Shown here piece by piece: positions 53,092-62,322 of a stretch of 64,000 bases of DNA. The position numbers were made by a program, and so were the translations under genes. Below the pieces are notes generated by a model. That model was not told where the DNA came from, did not search any database, and saw only the letters and a program-made list of their open reading frames with translations. Positions within the stretch are counted from its first letter, which is position 1. Every line of letters starts with the position of its first letter. This DNA is from Trichomonas tenax (lineage: Eukaryota > Parabasalia > Trichomonadida > Trichomonadidae), in contig JALKBU010000169.1 in NCBI GenBank assembly GCA_023091735.1, positions 1 to 64,000 of the forward strand, read 5' to 3'.

Positions 53092-53305
53092 TAAGACCTG
53101 AAAAATAAAATTTTCTGAGCTTTGATTATTTTATTCATTTTCTTGAAACATAACATCTAATAGCATGCGATGATGACATATATCCCATCCATGCTGAAAT
53201 CTTCGTAGGCATTTTTTATAAACTCTTTGATGGAGTAAAGTTCTGGCAAAATTTGAATAAAACTCATAGAATTTTTTTCTGACTCCCATATTTTGAAGAG
53301 CTGAA
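53092..53305 (-). pseudogene. Coding-like remnant downstream of the GT61-like gene
   Basis: The minus strand reads FIQILPELYSIKEFIKNAYE followed by DFSMDGIYVIIACY and a stop. Its end resembles minus-strand frames near 43.75 kb (KNSYDLYSRPGSCMIVSC) and 46.95 kb (FYYIAKLESISIISSSY), suggesting three worn copies of one gene's 3' end. The family is not recognised. Confidence 0.3.
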
Positions 53306-53313
53306 ATTATTGG

Positions 53314-54609
53314 TCAGTTTAAACAGATTGCGTCATAATCAGCATTAAGTTTCCATTCAAAGTGGAGTTTGCCTGTCGAATCAAGAAGTGCTTTCGTGGC
53401 GGATGTGATGACAATTGGATCGAGACGTTTCTCTTCAACAGATAATATTTTCCAATCAACAAAACGAATGGAGATGATGCGACTTCGAGATTCAACGAGG
53501 AAAGAAAGAGCTGGATAGTCAAGAGTGCACGTGCCAAGAATGACTGTCTTAAGGCGATTCTTCTCGATGAAAAGACAGTTAGAATAATCACTGCCTGCAA
53601 CTGCAATAACTAAATCAAATGAACACCAAAGCTCAGCAGAAAATGTGACATTGAGAAAACCATCGAATTTGGTCATGTCAATCAGTTCGAATTTAGAATC
53701 AACTTTCTTGACATGTTCTAGTATCTCTTCTGCATTTTCAATACGGCGTGATGCACCAACCTTTCTGTTCAATAAAACTCTACGAGATGGAACAATGCTC
53801 GTGAGATTCATCTTAGAGCGTAAGAAATCCGAAACTGTTGACAAAATCTCGCCATGGTGACATTGCCATGCCGTCGGTCCAACCATGCAAAGCATGTTTG
53901 ACGCGAAAACAACTGAATCCTGAAGGAAAACTGGCTCTCGAAGTTCAAACATATCACACAGCATTTCAATGAGATAATCAAAGTCCGTTGAAGCTGTGAC
54001 AATTGTGACTAATGGTTTCAAATCTTCAGGAATCAAAAACAAATACGAAACAGAATGATGGAGGATATCACCATATATTCCGGCATATCTCGATCCTATA
54101 TCTAGCACATAATTATAGGAACCTGAAATATTACCAAATTTATATATTGGATAATCCATTGTGAAGTCAAGATTTCTAATATCAAATCCAATAACATGAT
54201 AATAATTTTGAAGGTCAAATAGGGCCCCATATCCGTTTGCATACATATTTTTGAATACAAATGTGTAATATATCGAAGGTTTGAACGATTTTGGTCGAGT
54301 ATTCGAAAAGTTATTTTTTAACGTGGGAATTTCGACAAGATTATCGATAATAAAGTTAGTAAAATCCTCATGTGTTGTGTATAGATACACGTCATTGTAA
54401 TAAAGCCGTTGTAGTTTACTTGGAATTGAAATTGGAGTTTTTGGGATTGGAACATAATAATAATCGTTGGAAAATATTGGTTTACCATGCAATTTATATA
54501 TCAGTGAGATACTGTATATGATTAAAAAGACTAAAATCGGAAAATATTTCGACTTATTCGCTCGAATTGCAAGAAAAATATTGTCACTTTTGCTGTCAAA
54601 AACACTGAA
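53314..54609 (-). pseudogene. GT61/DUF563-like glycosyltransferase with broken start
   Basis: About 430 open codons encode a type II membrane protein: a hydrophobic anchor (YFPILVFLIIYSISLIYKL) followed by a lumenal domain that resembles the DUF563/GT61 glycosyltransferase family (SVVFASNMLCMVGPTAWQCH, VPSRRVLLNRKVGASRRIEN, FSAELWCSFDLVIAVAGSDY). Such enzymes transfer sugars such as xylose in Golgi glycan synthesis. No ATG exists before the anchor in this frame. An ATG at 54631 (MSSSILIIQCF) is one base out of frame; deleting one T from the T5 run near 54597 would join them. It is therefore a frameshifted gene or a consensus error. The enzyme domain itself is intact. Confidence 0.65.
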
Positions 54610-54780
54610 TTATCAAAATGGATGAAGACATAGCACTGGCCAAGGCTTGTTTAAATTGAACAATTCTCACCAGTTTGAGTACAAATAATATATTGATATC
54701 TTACAGTATAAAGTAAAAATTTGGACACCATAGCAAACCTATCAAACTAAGTTATTACATTAAATTTGAAAAAATCATAG

Positions 54781-54924
54781 CCGTTTATTTCCGTTGCATT
54801 TAAAAAAAACAAAGAGGATCTCAGTACAATAGAGAGGTATATAATAAATGAAGACCTCAAGAAAATCTGGGAAATTGATCGAGAAAAGAAGGTCTCTCGT
54901 TTTAAGCGTCATAAGATTTTCTGA
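54781..54924 (+). pseudogene. Short charged coding-like remnant
   Basis: Forty-seven open codons read PFISVAFKKNKEDLSTIERY followed by IINEDLKKIWEIDREKKVSR and FKRHKIF. The charged helical composition is unlike random AT-rich spacer. No family is recognised; a transposase or recombinase fragment is possible. Stops bound it on both sides. Confidence 0.3.
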
Positions 54925-55641
54925 GGTTTACTTATCGTTTAAAGTGCACCTATAAGATTGGTAAAGATAGGAGATTTAGGATTCAAAAGTCTTGAGATAA
55001 TCAAAAATGTTTCACAAATGACTTTTGTAACTCAGTTGTACGTATCTGCATATGTTCCCGTTTAAATGTCCTAGTACTCGATTTTTGGATTTTTTTTGAT
55101 ATTTTGAGTGTCTACGAAAACCCCAAAATGTGTCACTTTTTCAAAGCATACTCAGTTGATTATTTTCGATTACCAAAAATGAATTTTTAGCGTTGTTCAA
55201 GTCATTTAGATTAAGATCCTATATAACTGAAATCAGAGTATTGCCTCTATAAATGGATATGCTTAAAAGTATCAAATACCGGTACTTATTGAATTAAGTC
55301 AAGGTCATGAATTATATTTCCACATGTTTGATAAACGTTCATTTCCCATTATATATGTGATAATCTCAGTATTGTGCACTCTATATATATTTGATAAAGA
55401 AATCTTTAAAAATCAAGAACTGAACATCTTTTATCAACATGGTCGAAATTTATTCGACTTCCCTCTTTAAAAGTTATTTTTCAATCGAATCTTTCTTTTA
55501 TATTAAAGAAGTCTCCATTAATTATATTTTCAATTATTTTCAAGTGTGTTATCACATTAATTATTAGTATCACAAAATAAATTCTCCATAAATTTTATAA
55601 TATAATTTGGACGAGATAATAAATCATTGGAATATTTGATA
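54925..55641. other. AT-rich spacer
   Basis: Nothing recognised apart from short frames of no known family. It precedes a minus-strand BspA remnant. Confidence 0.45.
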
Positions 55642-56830
55642 TTACAATATTGGAATGAATATAAGCGTAAAAGCATGGAAAAGATCGATCAATCTTAACA
55701 ACATTGAATATGAATTTAGTTGAATAGTAATTAGGACATACAAATATTTCAGCTTGCTGATATGTCGTAAGTGTGTAGTGATTTGAAGTTTTGTTCCACC
55801 ATAATATATTGTTGACAAATTGAAAGAACCATAGAAAGCATTAATATCAATTATAGTATTTCCTGTTATTTCGATTGTTTTCAAATACCTATAAACATCG
55901 AACATTTTAACTGGCAGCTTTGTAACGTAAGGAGGAATCAATAAATACGCAGAAATAATTGTGCACCTGTAGTCAATATCAATATGAGTAACAAATGGTA
56001 AGACTGTCAATCAAATAAATAATAGAATTGTTTATTGCAAAATAATTTTTATTGTTCTCGGATTTTAACCAAAAGGAGCATTTCGAAGATAAATCACTGA
56101 TTCTGGGATTGCAACAGTCGTAAAAGAGCATGAAGCAAAACAATGGGTGCCTAGTTTTTTAAATAATACGAGCCTTCACATAATTTAACAGGGATGTTTG
56201 TAACATAAGGTGGAATTAATAAATATTCACACCTTGTAGCACTAAAACAAAACAAAGCAATTCGAGTGCATCTATAATCAATATCAACATGAGTAACCAA
56301 AGGCAATACTTCAACCAAAATAGATCAATCAATGGAATAAATTATAGATTTTTTAATTGCAAAATAATTTTTATTATTGTCTGAAATATATATTGAAGTT
56401 AGTTTCGAATTATAACCAAATGGAGCATCACCAAGATAAATGACTGAATCTGGAATTGAGACTGAAGAAAAATTACATGAGGCAAAACAAATTGTTCCTA
56501 GCTTTTTCAGTCCACTAGGGAATATGGGTGATGTCGCAAGTCTGACACGATCAAAAGCTCCATCTAAAAAATTTTCTAAAGAATCAGGGAAAACTATGGA
56601 TGTTATTGTATTTTCTCATAAAATGCTCGAGTTCTAATTTCAGTAACTGTGTATGTGATCGAATTATAAGTGATTGTTGATGGTATATTGAGAATCGATG
56701 GACAAACTTCGCTGCAAGAGTCAACATCTGCTTTTCTTGCAGGTATATCAAGAACATAATTAAAATTACCTTCAGTATAATTTGTTATTGTACGAATTCT
56801 TTTTGGAAACGCTGAAGTATACAATGTCAC
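55642..56830 (-). pseudogene. BspA-like LRR pseudogene with internal duplication
   Basis: The minus strand encodes worn BspA-like units (SLENFLDGAFDRVRLATSPI, LKKLGTICFASCNFSSVSIP, SVIYLGDAPFGYNSKLTSI) with several shifts. The first part (56603-56830) reads FNYVLDIPARKADVDSCSEV and TYTVTEIRTRAFYEK, the usual opening before LRR_5 repeats. The segment 55900-56170 is a diverged duplicate of 56180-56515: both give a THxDIDYRCT motif followed by LLIPPYVT. No ATG or signal peptide is present at the 5' end. Confidence 0.75.
55900..56515 (-). repeat. Tandem duplicate of about 300 bases inside the BspA pseudogene
   Basis: The two halves, about 55900-56170 and 56180-56515, share TTGCAAAATAATTTTTATT and GGAGCAT-x-AAGATAAAT-type blocks and the translation IDYRCT...YLLIPPYVT. 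The first half lacks about 30 bases present in the second. Confidence 0.6.
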
Positions 56831-57333
56831 TTTTATTTTATATAAATATCGTTAATCTTAAATTATAAACTTTTCAGAGGGTTTCTGAACAATACAACAT
56901 TTTTATAACTAACGCAATCGGTGCTATGAAACTTTGACAGGTGAACTCTCAATTGTTACAAATTTTCAACAAAATGTACTGAAAACCAAACAATGTGAAC
57001 CTAGCTTTAAAGAACAAACTCCACGTGTACAGCAAAGAACACATTGTTTTTCAGTATCTTCTAAAAATAAGAAAATCAAAGAAATAACTTTATTTAAGGT
57101 TATTTTGAACAAAAAGTGTCATTTGGAAATAACATTTTATAGGATAATGGTTTTCTTCAGCATAAATAAATTCTGAGTACTTCAAATTATTGATTTTCAA
57201 ATGCAAAAACAAATTAATCAGCTTATGTTTTCATATAAAAATCAAAGACCAATTCCAATCATGATTGGAAAAAATCAATAACCTTGGCTATATTTTTACA
57301 TTGAACAAAAAATAATGTAAATCAAGATAAAAT
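56831..57333. other. Spacer with faint BspA-like traces
   Basis: No intact gene. A short plus-strand frame near 56934-57176 has no family resemblance. Confidence 0.4.
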
Positions 57334-57336
57334 TTG

Positions 57337-57895
57337 TTTGAAGCAGCATTACAAGATAAACTAAAATATGAAATTATATATGGACGCTTATTTCTTAAGA
57401 TATTCGAATATCAGGTTCAAAATTTAATACCATTCAGAAATCCAGAAGAAGTACTGCATTGTATAAATGAATCAACCAAATATTCAATCATAAAGCATGC
57501 AAGAGAGATGTATGTTAGGGATAACAGCTCTTTGGATGGAATATTATAGACAAAACTATTTCCCTCATGAGTGCAATGAATCACAAGCGCCTTCTGCAAA
57601 TGCTTTTGAAGAAATAATTCCTAATCCGAATTTTACCAATAAACACTTGCAGTTCAGAGGATTATGCAAAAGGGATATATTTTTTGATAATGAAATTTCA
57701 TTTGCATACATTGATGGAAATCCTAGAACTCCTCATTGGAATTTTCCAATAGGAATGCTAGATTTATACTACTATACATCAGTTCCTTTTGGTTTTAGAT
57801 TAGAAACAGAGTTCATAAAATTATGGGTTCGCGTTGATAATAAGATTGTGACAACAATGAATAATGAGAGATCTCCATTTTTTAGTCGTATTTGA
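57337..57895 (+). pseudogene. Frameshifted protein fragment of unknown family
   Basis: Two plus-strand frames join near 57510-57545: first LFEAALQDKLKYEIIYGRLF and IPFRNPEEVLHCINESTKYS, then WMEYYRQNYFPHECNE, FRGLCKRDIFFDNEISFAYI and KLWVRVDNKIVTTMNNERSP. No ATG opens the first frame. The protein-like composition is good but I cannot place the family. It is a decayed gene or 3' fragment. Confidence 0.45.
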
Positions 57896-58012
57896 GAAAT
57901 TTATTTTAATTAATAATTGAATGTTGATATTAAATATGATGTAAACATTAGATTCGAATTTACTTAAGAAATTTATTTTGAAAAATGTTGATTTCTGTTT
58001 ATAACCTTATAA

Positions 58013-58944
58013 ATGGTTAGAAAAATTGACATTTACGTTTGTATTTTATACTTAATTTACTTTCAACAAATTAGATAGCATTAAACGCAACAGATGATGG
58101 TTTGGTTTATCTCGTTAATAAGCAATTCAAAGATGAAGTTATTGTTCCTTCACAAATCAATGGAATTGATATTGTTGGAATTAATTCCGGAGGATTTAGT
58201 AGTAGTCTAATCACTAAACTTGATCTCAGTCAAACAGTAATTACTGTATTACATTCTGTCAATAACTGCCAGCGATTGAAAGAAATAATTCTCCCAAATA
58301 CTCTCACTAAAATCGAATGGGCTAGTTTAGAATACTGCAGTGTGTTAAATAATCTATTTATTCCCGAAAATATCAATACAATCTATAGCAACGCTATGTA
58401 TTGCTTAGGGAACCTATATAATATCACAGTATCACCAGATAACAAATATTATAAGATTTCAGAAGGATGCTTGATGTCAATGTCCGGCTACATTATTAGA
58501 AGTCTTGTTGACAATCCTTTCTTGAATTCATTGGCCACAGGTGTCGCTTCTAACTCTTTTTCATATGTCAATTGTGAAAAAATGATATTTTGAAAACATC
58601 TTAAAACTATCGACCAATATGTTTTTATCGCATGTTATACAGTTAAGTACATTGATATGTCAACAAGTTCTGTTACTAATTTACCAATTGCTTGCTTTCA
58701 AAGCTGCAAAGCTTTAACCGTTTTGTTGCTTTCAAATATAACTTCAATCGATCATGCTTTCGTTTGGACAAACGGACTAAGATATTTATATTTACCAACA
58801 ACACTTACAAATGTTAACAATATTCCTTTCTATGAGTGTTCAAATCTTAAGCATATATTTTATGCAGGAACAACAGATTTCAGCCATTCTACTTTTTTCC
58901 AAAATATGGCAAACTTCAGTTTTGCCCAAAGTCAACTTGCATGA
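58013..58944 (+). pseudogene. BspA-like LRR protein, decayed, with signal-peptide-like start
   Basis: An ATG at 58013 gives a hydrophobic start (MVRKIDIYVCILYLIYFQQI) typical of a signal peptide, then a shift near 58075 into NATDDGLVYLVNKQFKDEVI and LRR_5 units (RLKEIILPNTLTKIEWASLE, VLNNLFIPENINTIYSNAM, ITVSPDNKYYKISEGCLMS). An in-frame TGA at 58591-58593 interrupts; the same frame continues to 58944 (LRYLYLPTTLTNVNNIPFYE). Two or more lesions make it a pseudogene. It is among the few copies here that preserve a 5' end. Confidence 0.8.
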
Positions 58945-60631
58945 CATTGCACATCAAGTTTTTGTTGAACCTCAAACATGCTCTATGAACTATTCATATT
59001 TTCACATATCTCTAATGCTATTTTCTGTTATAATAGAAATATAATATATTGAAATTCTACAGATATTATACAATTTTGTTGTTAATCAAGTTACAACCTA
59101 AAATCAATCCATTGGCATAAGTCACAATCTTGATCTGAATAAGAAAGTCAAATAGTTTCTCCTCGAATAAATTGATGACATGCCAAATGATTTTGGAAAT
59201 GTTGAGCGAGGTTCCAAACTGTTCATTTCGATGTGCGATCACAATAATACTTTTTGGATGCATAACTTCATGCATTATAGTGAATTAAACTGCACATTTG
59301 ATATGAGATCATGCATTCACAATTATTATCGAATATGCGTTGAACAATCTTCTTGTTTTATTGCAAAGAATAATACAATATGAAAGGGGGGAACTCCGCC
59401 TTCCTGTTCATTTCCTCTCCAAACCATGACCGCTGTGACCCATTCCCCCTGGGGAATATATAAGTTTATGGTGACTTTCCGATCCTGATGTTTCGTTTCG
59501 AGATAAATACAAATCAAAAATATAGTTCAACAGATTCAGTAATTTATAATCCACATGCACTATATATACATATTAGTAGCTAGCCACATTAAAATTGCCG
59601 CGAAACAACCAAAGCAACAGATTATCTCATATTTATTTCCATCTTAAACCTAAAATCATTACATTTCTAGTACAAGATATCACAACAAGCGATACATAGT
59701 TTACAATTCAATAACAATTTCAATATATTTCCATTAACGTTTTGGGATTTCAAAATACAATTCTTGAATTATATGCATAAGTTTACTTGATTGGCCTAAT
59801 AATAGTTTACAATCCATTATGGTATGATTAAATACGCTTTTTAAAAGGCTCGAATTGATTCTATTTTGAAGATTTATATTTTTGGTGTTCAATTTTGAGT
59901 AAAACATGCTTATTACCATCAAAAAGAGTTATTTGCAATCTGTTATATCTAAGTGATGCAGTGTACATTCCTTAACATATTCAAAAAACAAATAAAAAAT
60001 CATATATCGAGAACATTTTCTCACAGGCCAAAAATTAGTAAGTGTATTAAATTACAAAACATATAAAGAAAGAAAGCTAATGTTTAAATGAGTTAAAGCT
60101 AGAAAATTAAAACTCTGATGTTCCTTCACTCGGATTCTTGAAGAAATCTTGGTGTTATCATTATCTCTTCGATATGGTTCTTAGAGTTGTTTGTTGTTTT
60201 GATTTTGGCATAAATGAGGAATAATTAAACAACTTAGCCATAGAAATGATGAAAGAAGATAGTTTCTTCATTGAATCCTCATCTACACATATTCAGGCAT
60301 AAATATACTATATCTTGTTTATCAATTCCTAAAGATTCCGTAAAAGTTGCTTGACATCTTTTAAAGTCGAAAGTAATATCTCACGTGATATCCCAGCTTG
60401 ACTTATGAAAGTTGTGTGCAACGTAAGTTGGAAACTGAGTGCTGTTTAAGACTACATTAAAAATGTTGAATTTCATGTAATGCATTTTGATCAAATTGTC
60501 ATTGAATAACTTTATCTATGTGGTTTAGTCCGTAGTCCCCTGATTTGTAGCAGATGTTTTTTTTTTAATAAATGCTATATCTGAAAGATAATTAAGTGAT
60601 AAAAATTGAAAGCCAAAGTCACTTTTATATG
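58945..60631. other. Long spacer with a GC-rich island
   Basis: No intact gene. The patch 59385-59470 is GC-rich and contains the near-palindrome TTCCCCCTGGGGAA. A related word (ATAAACTTAT ... CAGGGGGAA on the minus strand) recurs near 62035-62060. The rest is AT-rich. Confidence 0.4.
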
Positions 60632-60640
60632 TCACTTTTC
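60632..60640 (+). promoter_or_regulatory. Initiator TCACTTTTC before the PIAS/SIZ gene
   Basis: TCACTTTTC fits the trichomonad initiator exactly, with the A at 60634, 14 bases before the ATG at 60648. A second TCACTTTT begins 13 bases upstream (60619), a tandem arrangement. The tight spacing decides the start codon at 60648. Confidence 0.6.
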
Positions 60641-60647
60641 AAAACCA

Positions 60648-61787
60648 ATGCAAGTCGCTCGTCCAACGATTAAACCTGTTCCACAACAAGTGAATCGTCC
60701 TCGTTTTCAAGCGACGACACCGCGTCCTCAGGTGAAGCACACGAACACTTTTAGACCGATGTCTCGTTCTCCGCCGCCATTTGAGTCCGCTTCAAATGCA
60801 CAACACAACAAAAAACTTGAAGAAATCTTCGGACCGCAGTCACAGCTGCAACAATCTACAAACGTGAATCTGTTATCGCGCGGAATTTCGTTATTATCAA
60901 TTACACAATTGCGAGATTTGCTTAGAGACTACTCTCTACCGACTGGCGGCAACAAAAATGTTCTCGTGAATCGATTAATTATATTTTTGGAAACGTTTGG
61001 ACAAAATCAACAAAATATTTTGACTCAGTTTTCGGCAAAACTAAAAAGATTACTATCGATAGAAGTAGATGAGACCAGTGCTTCATCACCACAAAGTGAA
61101 GAAACATCACCAATTCCTGCACCAACTATTTCACAAAATTTACCAGAAGATGTCACAGAAAAACTATTTGCAACATCACCATCGCCACTATACGAACCAA
61201 CGGATCAACCGCCATCATTAGGACCGGTTCTCGTTCAACCTGAAAATCCAAATGTTATGTTTCCATTTAGTTTGGCTTCTCAGGACTTAATACCAATTTT
61301 ACAGTTCACACCAAGTTTCTCTCAAGTTTTATTATCGAGAATTGTCATTCAGATCAATGGAACTTTTATCAATCTTCATGGTCCTTCTTTCTTCACAGAT
61401 TTAAAGGATTATATCTGTCGCCAGTGCACATTGCAAGTAGTTTCAATTGAACCAGCCAGTTCTGTCGTTGCTGTTGTTAGATGGATGAAACAAGTCCCGA
61501 TTCAGCACATGATTAACTTAATATCGATGAAGGAACCTGTTAGGAAAGTTCCGTTATCACCAAATCAGATATTAAATGGCGTTTGTCCATTAACACACAA
61601 GATTATTGCAAGACCAGCACGAGGAATCAATTGCATGCATCCAGAATGTTTCGATATGTCTGGTTTCATTTGCCATGCTATGAAAACGAATGCTTGGCAA
61701 TGTCCTGTTTGTAGAAAACCCGTTCCTATAGATGAATTAAGAATTGATCCATTTTATTTTGCTTCAGCGAGTGGTTCCGTTGTTTAA
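60648..61787 (+). CDS. PIAS/SIZ-type SUMO E3 ligase
   Basis: A 379-residue nuclear SUMO ligase. A SAP DNA-binding motif lies at about 81-116 (LLSITQLRDLLRDYSLPTGG). The centre (about 200-290) corresponds to the PINIT position (VLLSRIVIQINGTFINLHGP). The MIZ/SP-RING finger begins at C313 (CPLTHKIIARPARGINCMHP, ECFDMSGFICHAMKTNAWQC, PVCRKPVPIDELRIDPF), with all the zinc ligands expected of SIZ/PIAS proteins. The ligase would bring Ubc9-SUMO to chromatin-bound substrates. It is shorter than PIAS1 or Siz1 because the C-terminal acidic/SIM region is missing. The first 75 residues are Pro/Arg-rich and disordered. The start is set by the initiator 14 bases upstream. Confidence 0.92.
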   Translation: MQVARPTIKPVPQQVNRPRFQATTPRPQVKHTNTFRPMSRSPPPFESASNAQHNKKLEEIFGPQSQLQQSTNVNLLSRGISLLSITQLRDLLRDYSLPTGGNKNVLVNRLIIFLETFGQNQQNILTQFSAKLKRLLSIEVDETSASSPQSEETSPIPAPTISQNLPEDVTEKLFATSPSPLYEPTDQPPSLGPVLVQPENPNVMFPFSLASQDLIPILQFTPSFSQVLLSRIVIQINGTFINLHGPSFFTDLKDYICRQCTLQVVSIEPASSVVAVVRWMKQVPIQHMINLISMKEPVRKVPLSPNQILNGVCPLTHKIIARPARGINCMHPECFDMSGFICHAMKTNAWQCPVCRKPVPIDELRIDPFYFASASGSVV

Positions 61788-61799
61788 GAAATATTGTTA

Positions 61800-61825
61800 T
61801 ACCCAGATTTACCATACTTTAACCA
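61800..61825 (+). repeat. Diverged copy of the TACCCAG terminal repeat
   Basis: The 26 bases starting TACCCAGATTTACCATAC match 21 of 26 positions of the terminal repeat at 47073-47099, in the same orientation. No clear inverted partner is found before the window end. It sits 12 bases after the stop of the PIAS/SIZ gene. Confidence 0.35.
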
Positions 61826-62322
61826 ACGATAGAAAAGAAGGGAGAGACACGATGATAGCGTTACTTTTCTGCGGACAATTATTTGCTTGCTGTCAAATCG
61901 TCCCTACCTTCACCCGAACTTGAATTTTTGCAGCAAGATTTTAGACTATAACATATCCTTGACGTTGTTCCACTTTTAACCTCCTTTTTTTCCTAAATTC
62001 CAAAATTCTGCACCTTTTTACAAATTTATCGTTCCCCCTGCGTAATTTGATAAGTTTATATTTTTGATGGAAGCTTGCGCAAGGTGCCATAGAATAACCA
62101 CCTCCTTTTGCTTCTTGAGCCCTTAAAGCTTTCAACGACATCATATATACTTCCATTCTATGCTAAAGCCGCACCTCTAAACTCAACTTTAAAAATAGAT
62201 TTTTTCGATAATTTATCGTTAAAAATTCTGATTTGTCATGTTTTATTAAATATTATAAAGATTACTTTTCATGTTTTTTAATTAAATACAATAACATACA
62301 TTTATTCTAAACAATAATAATT
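61826..62322. other. GC-richer spacer, possible element remnant
   Basis: A minus-strand frame (61941-62156) starts MEVYMMSLKALRAQEAKGGG and is very basic later (ILEFRKKRRLKVEQRQGY). It has no family. Base composition is higher in GC than typical spacer, and its left edge carries the TACCCAG-like repeat. Confidence 0.35.
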
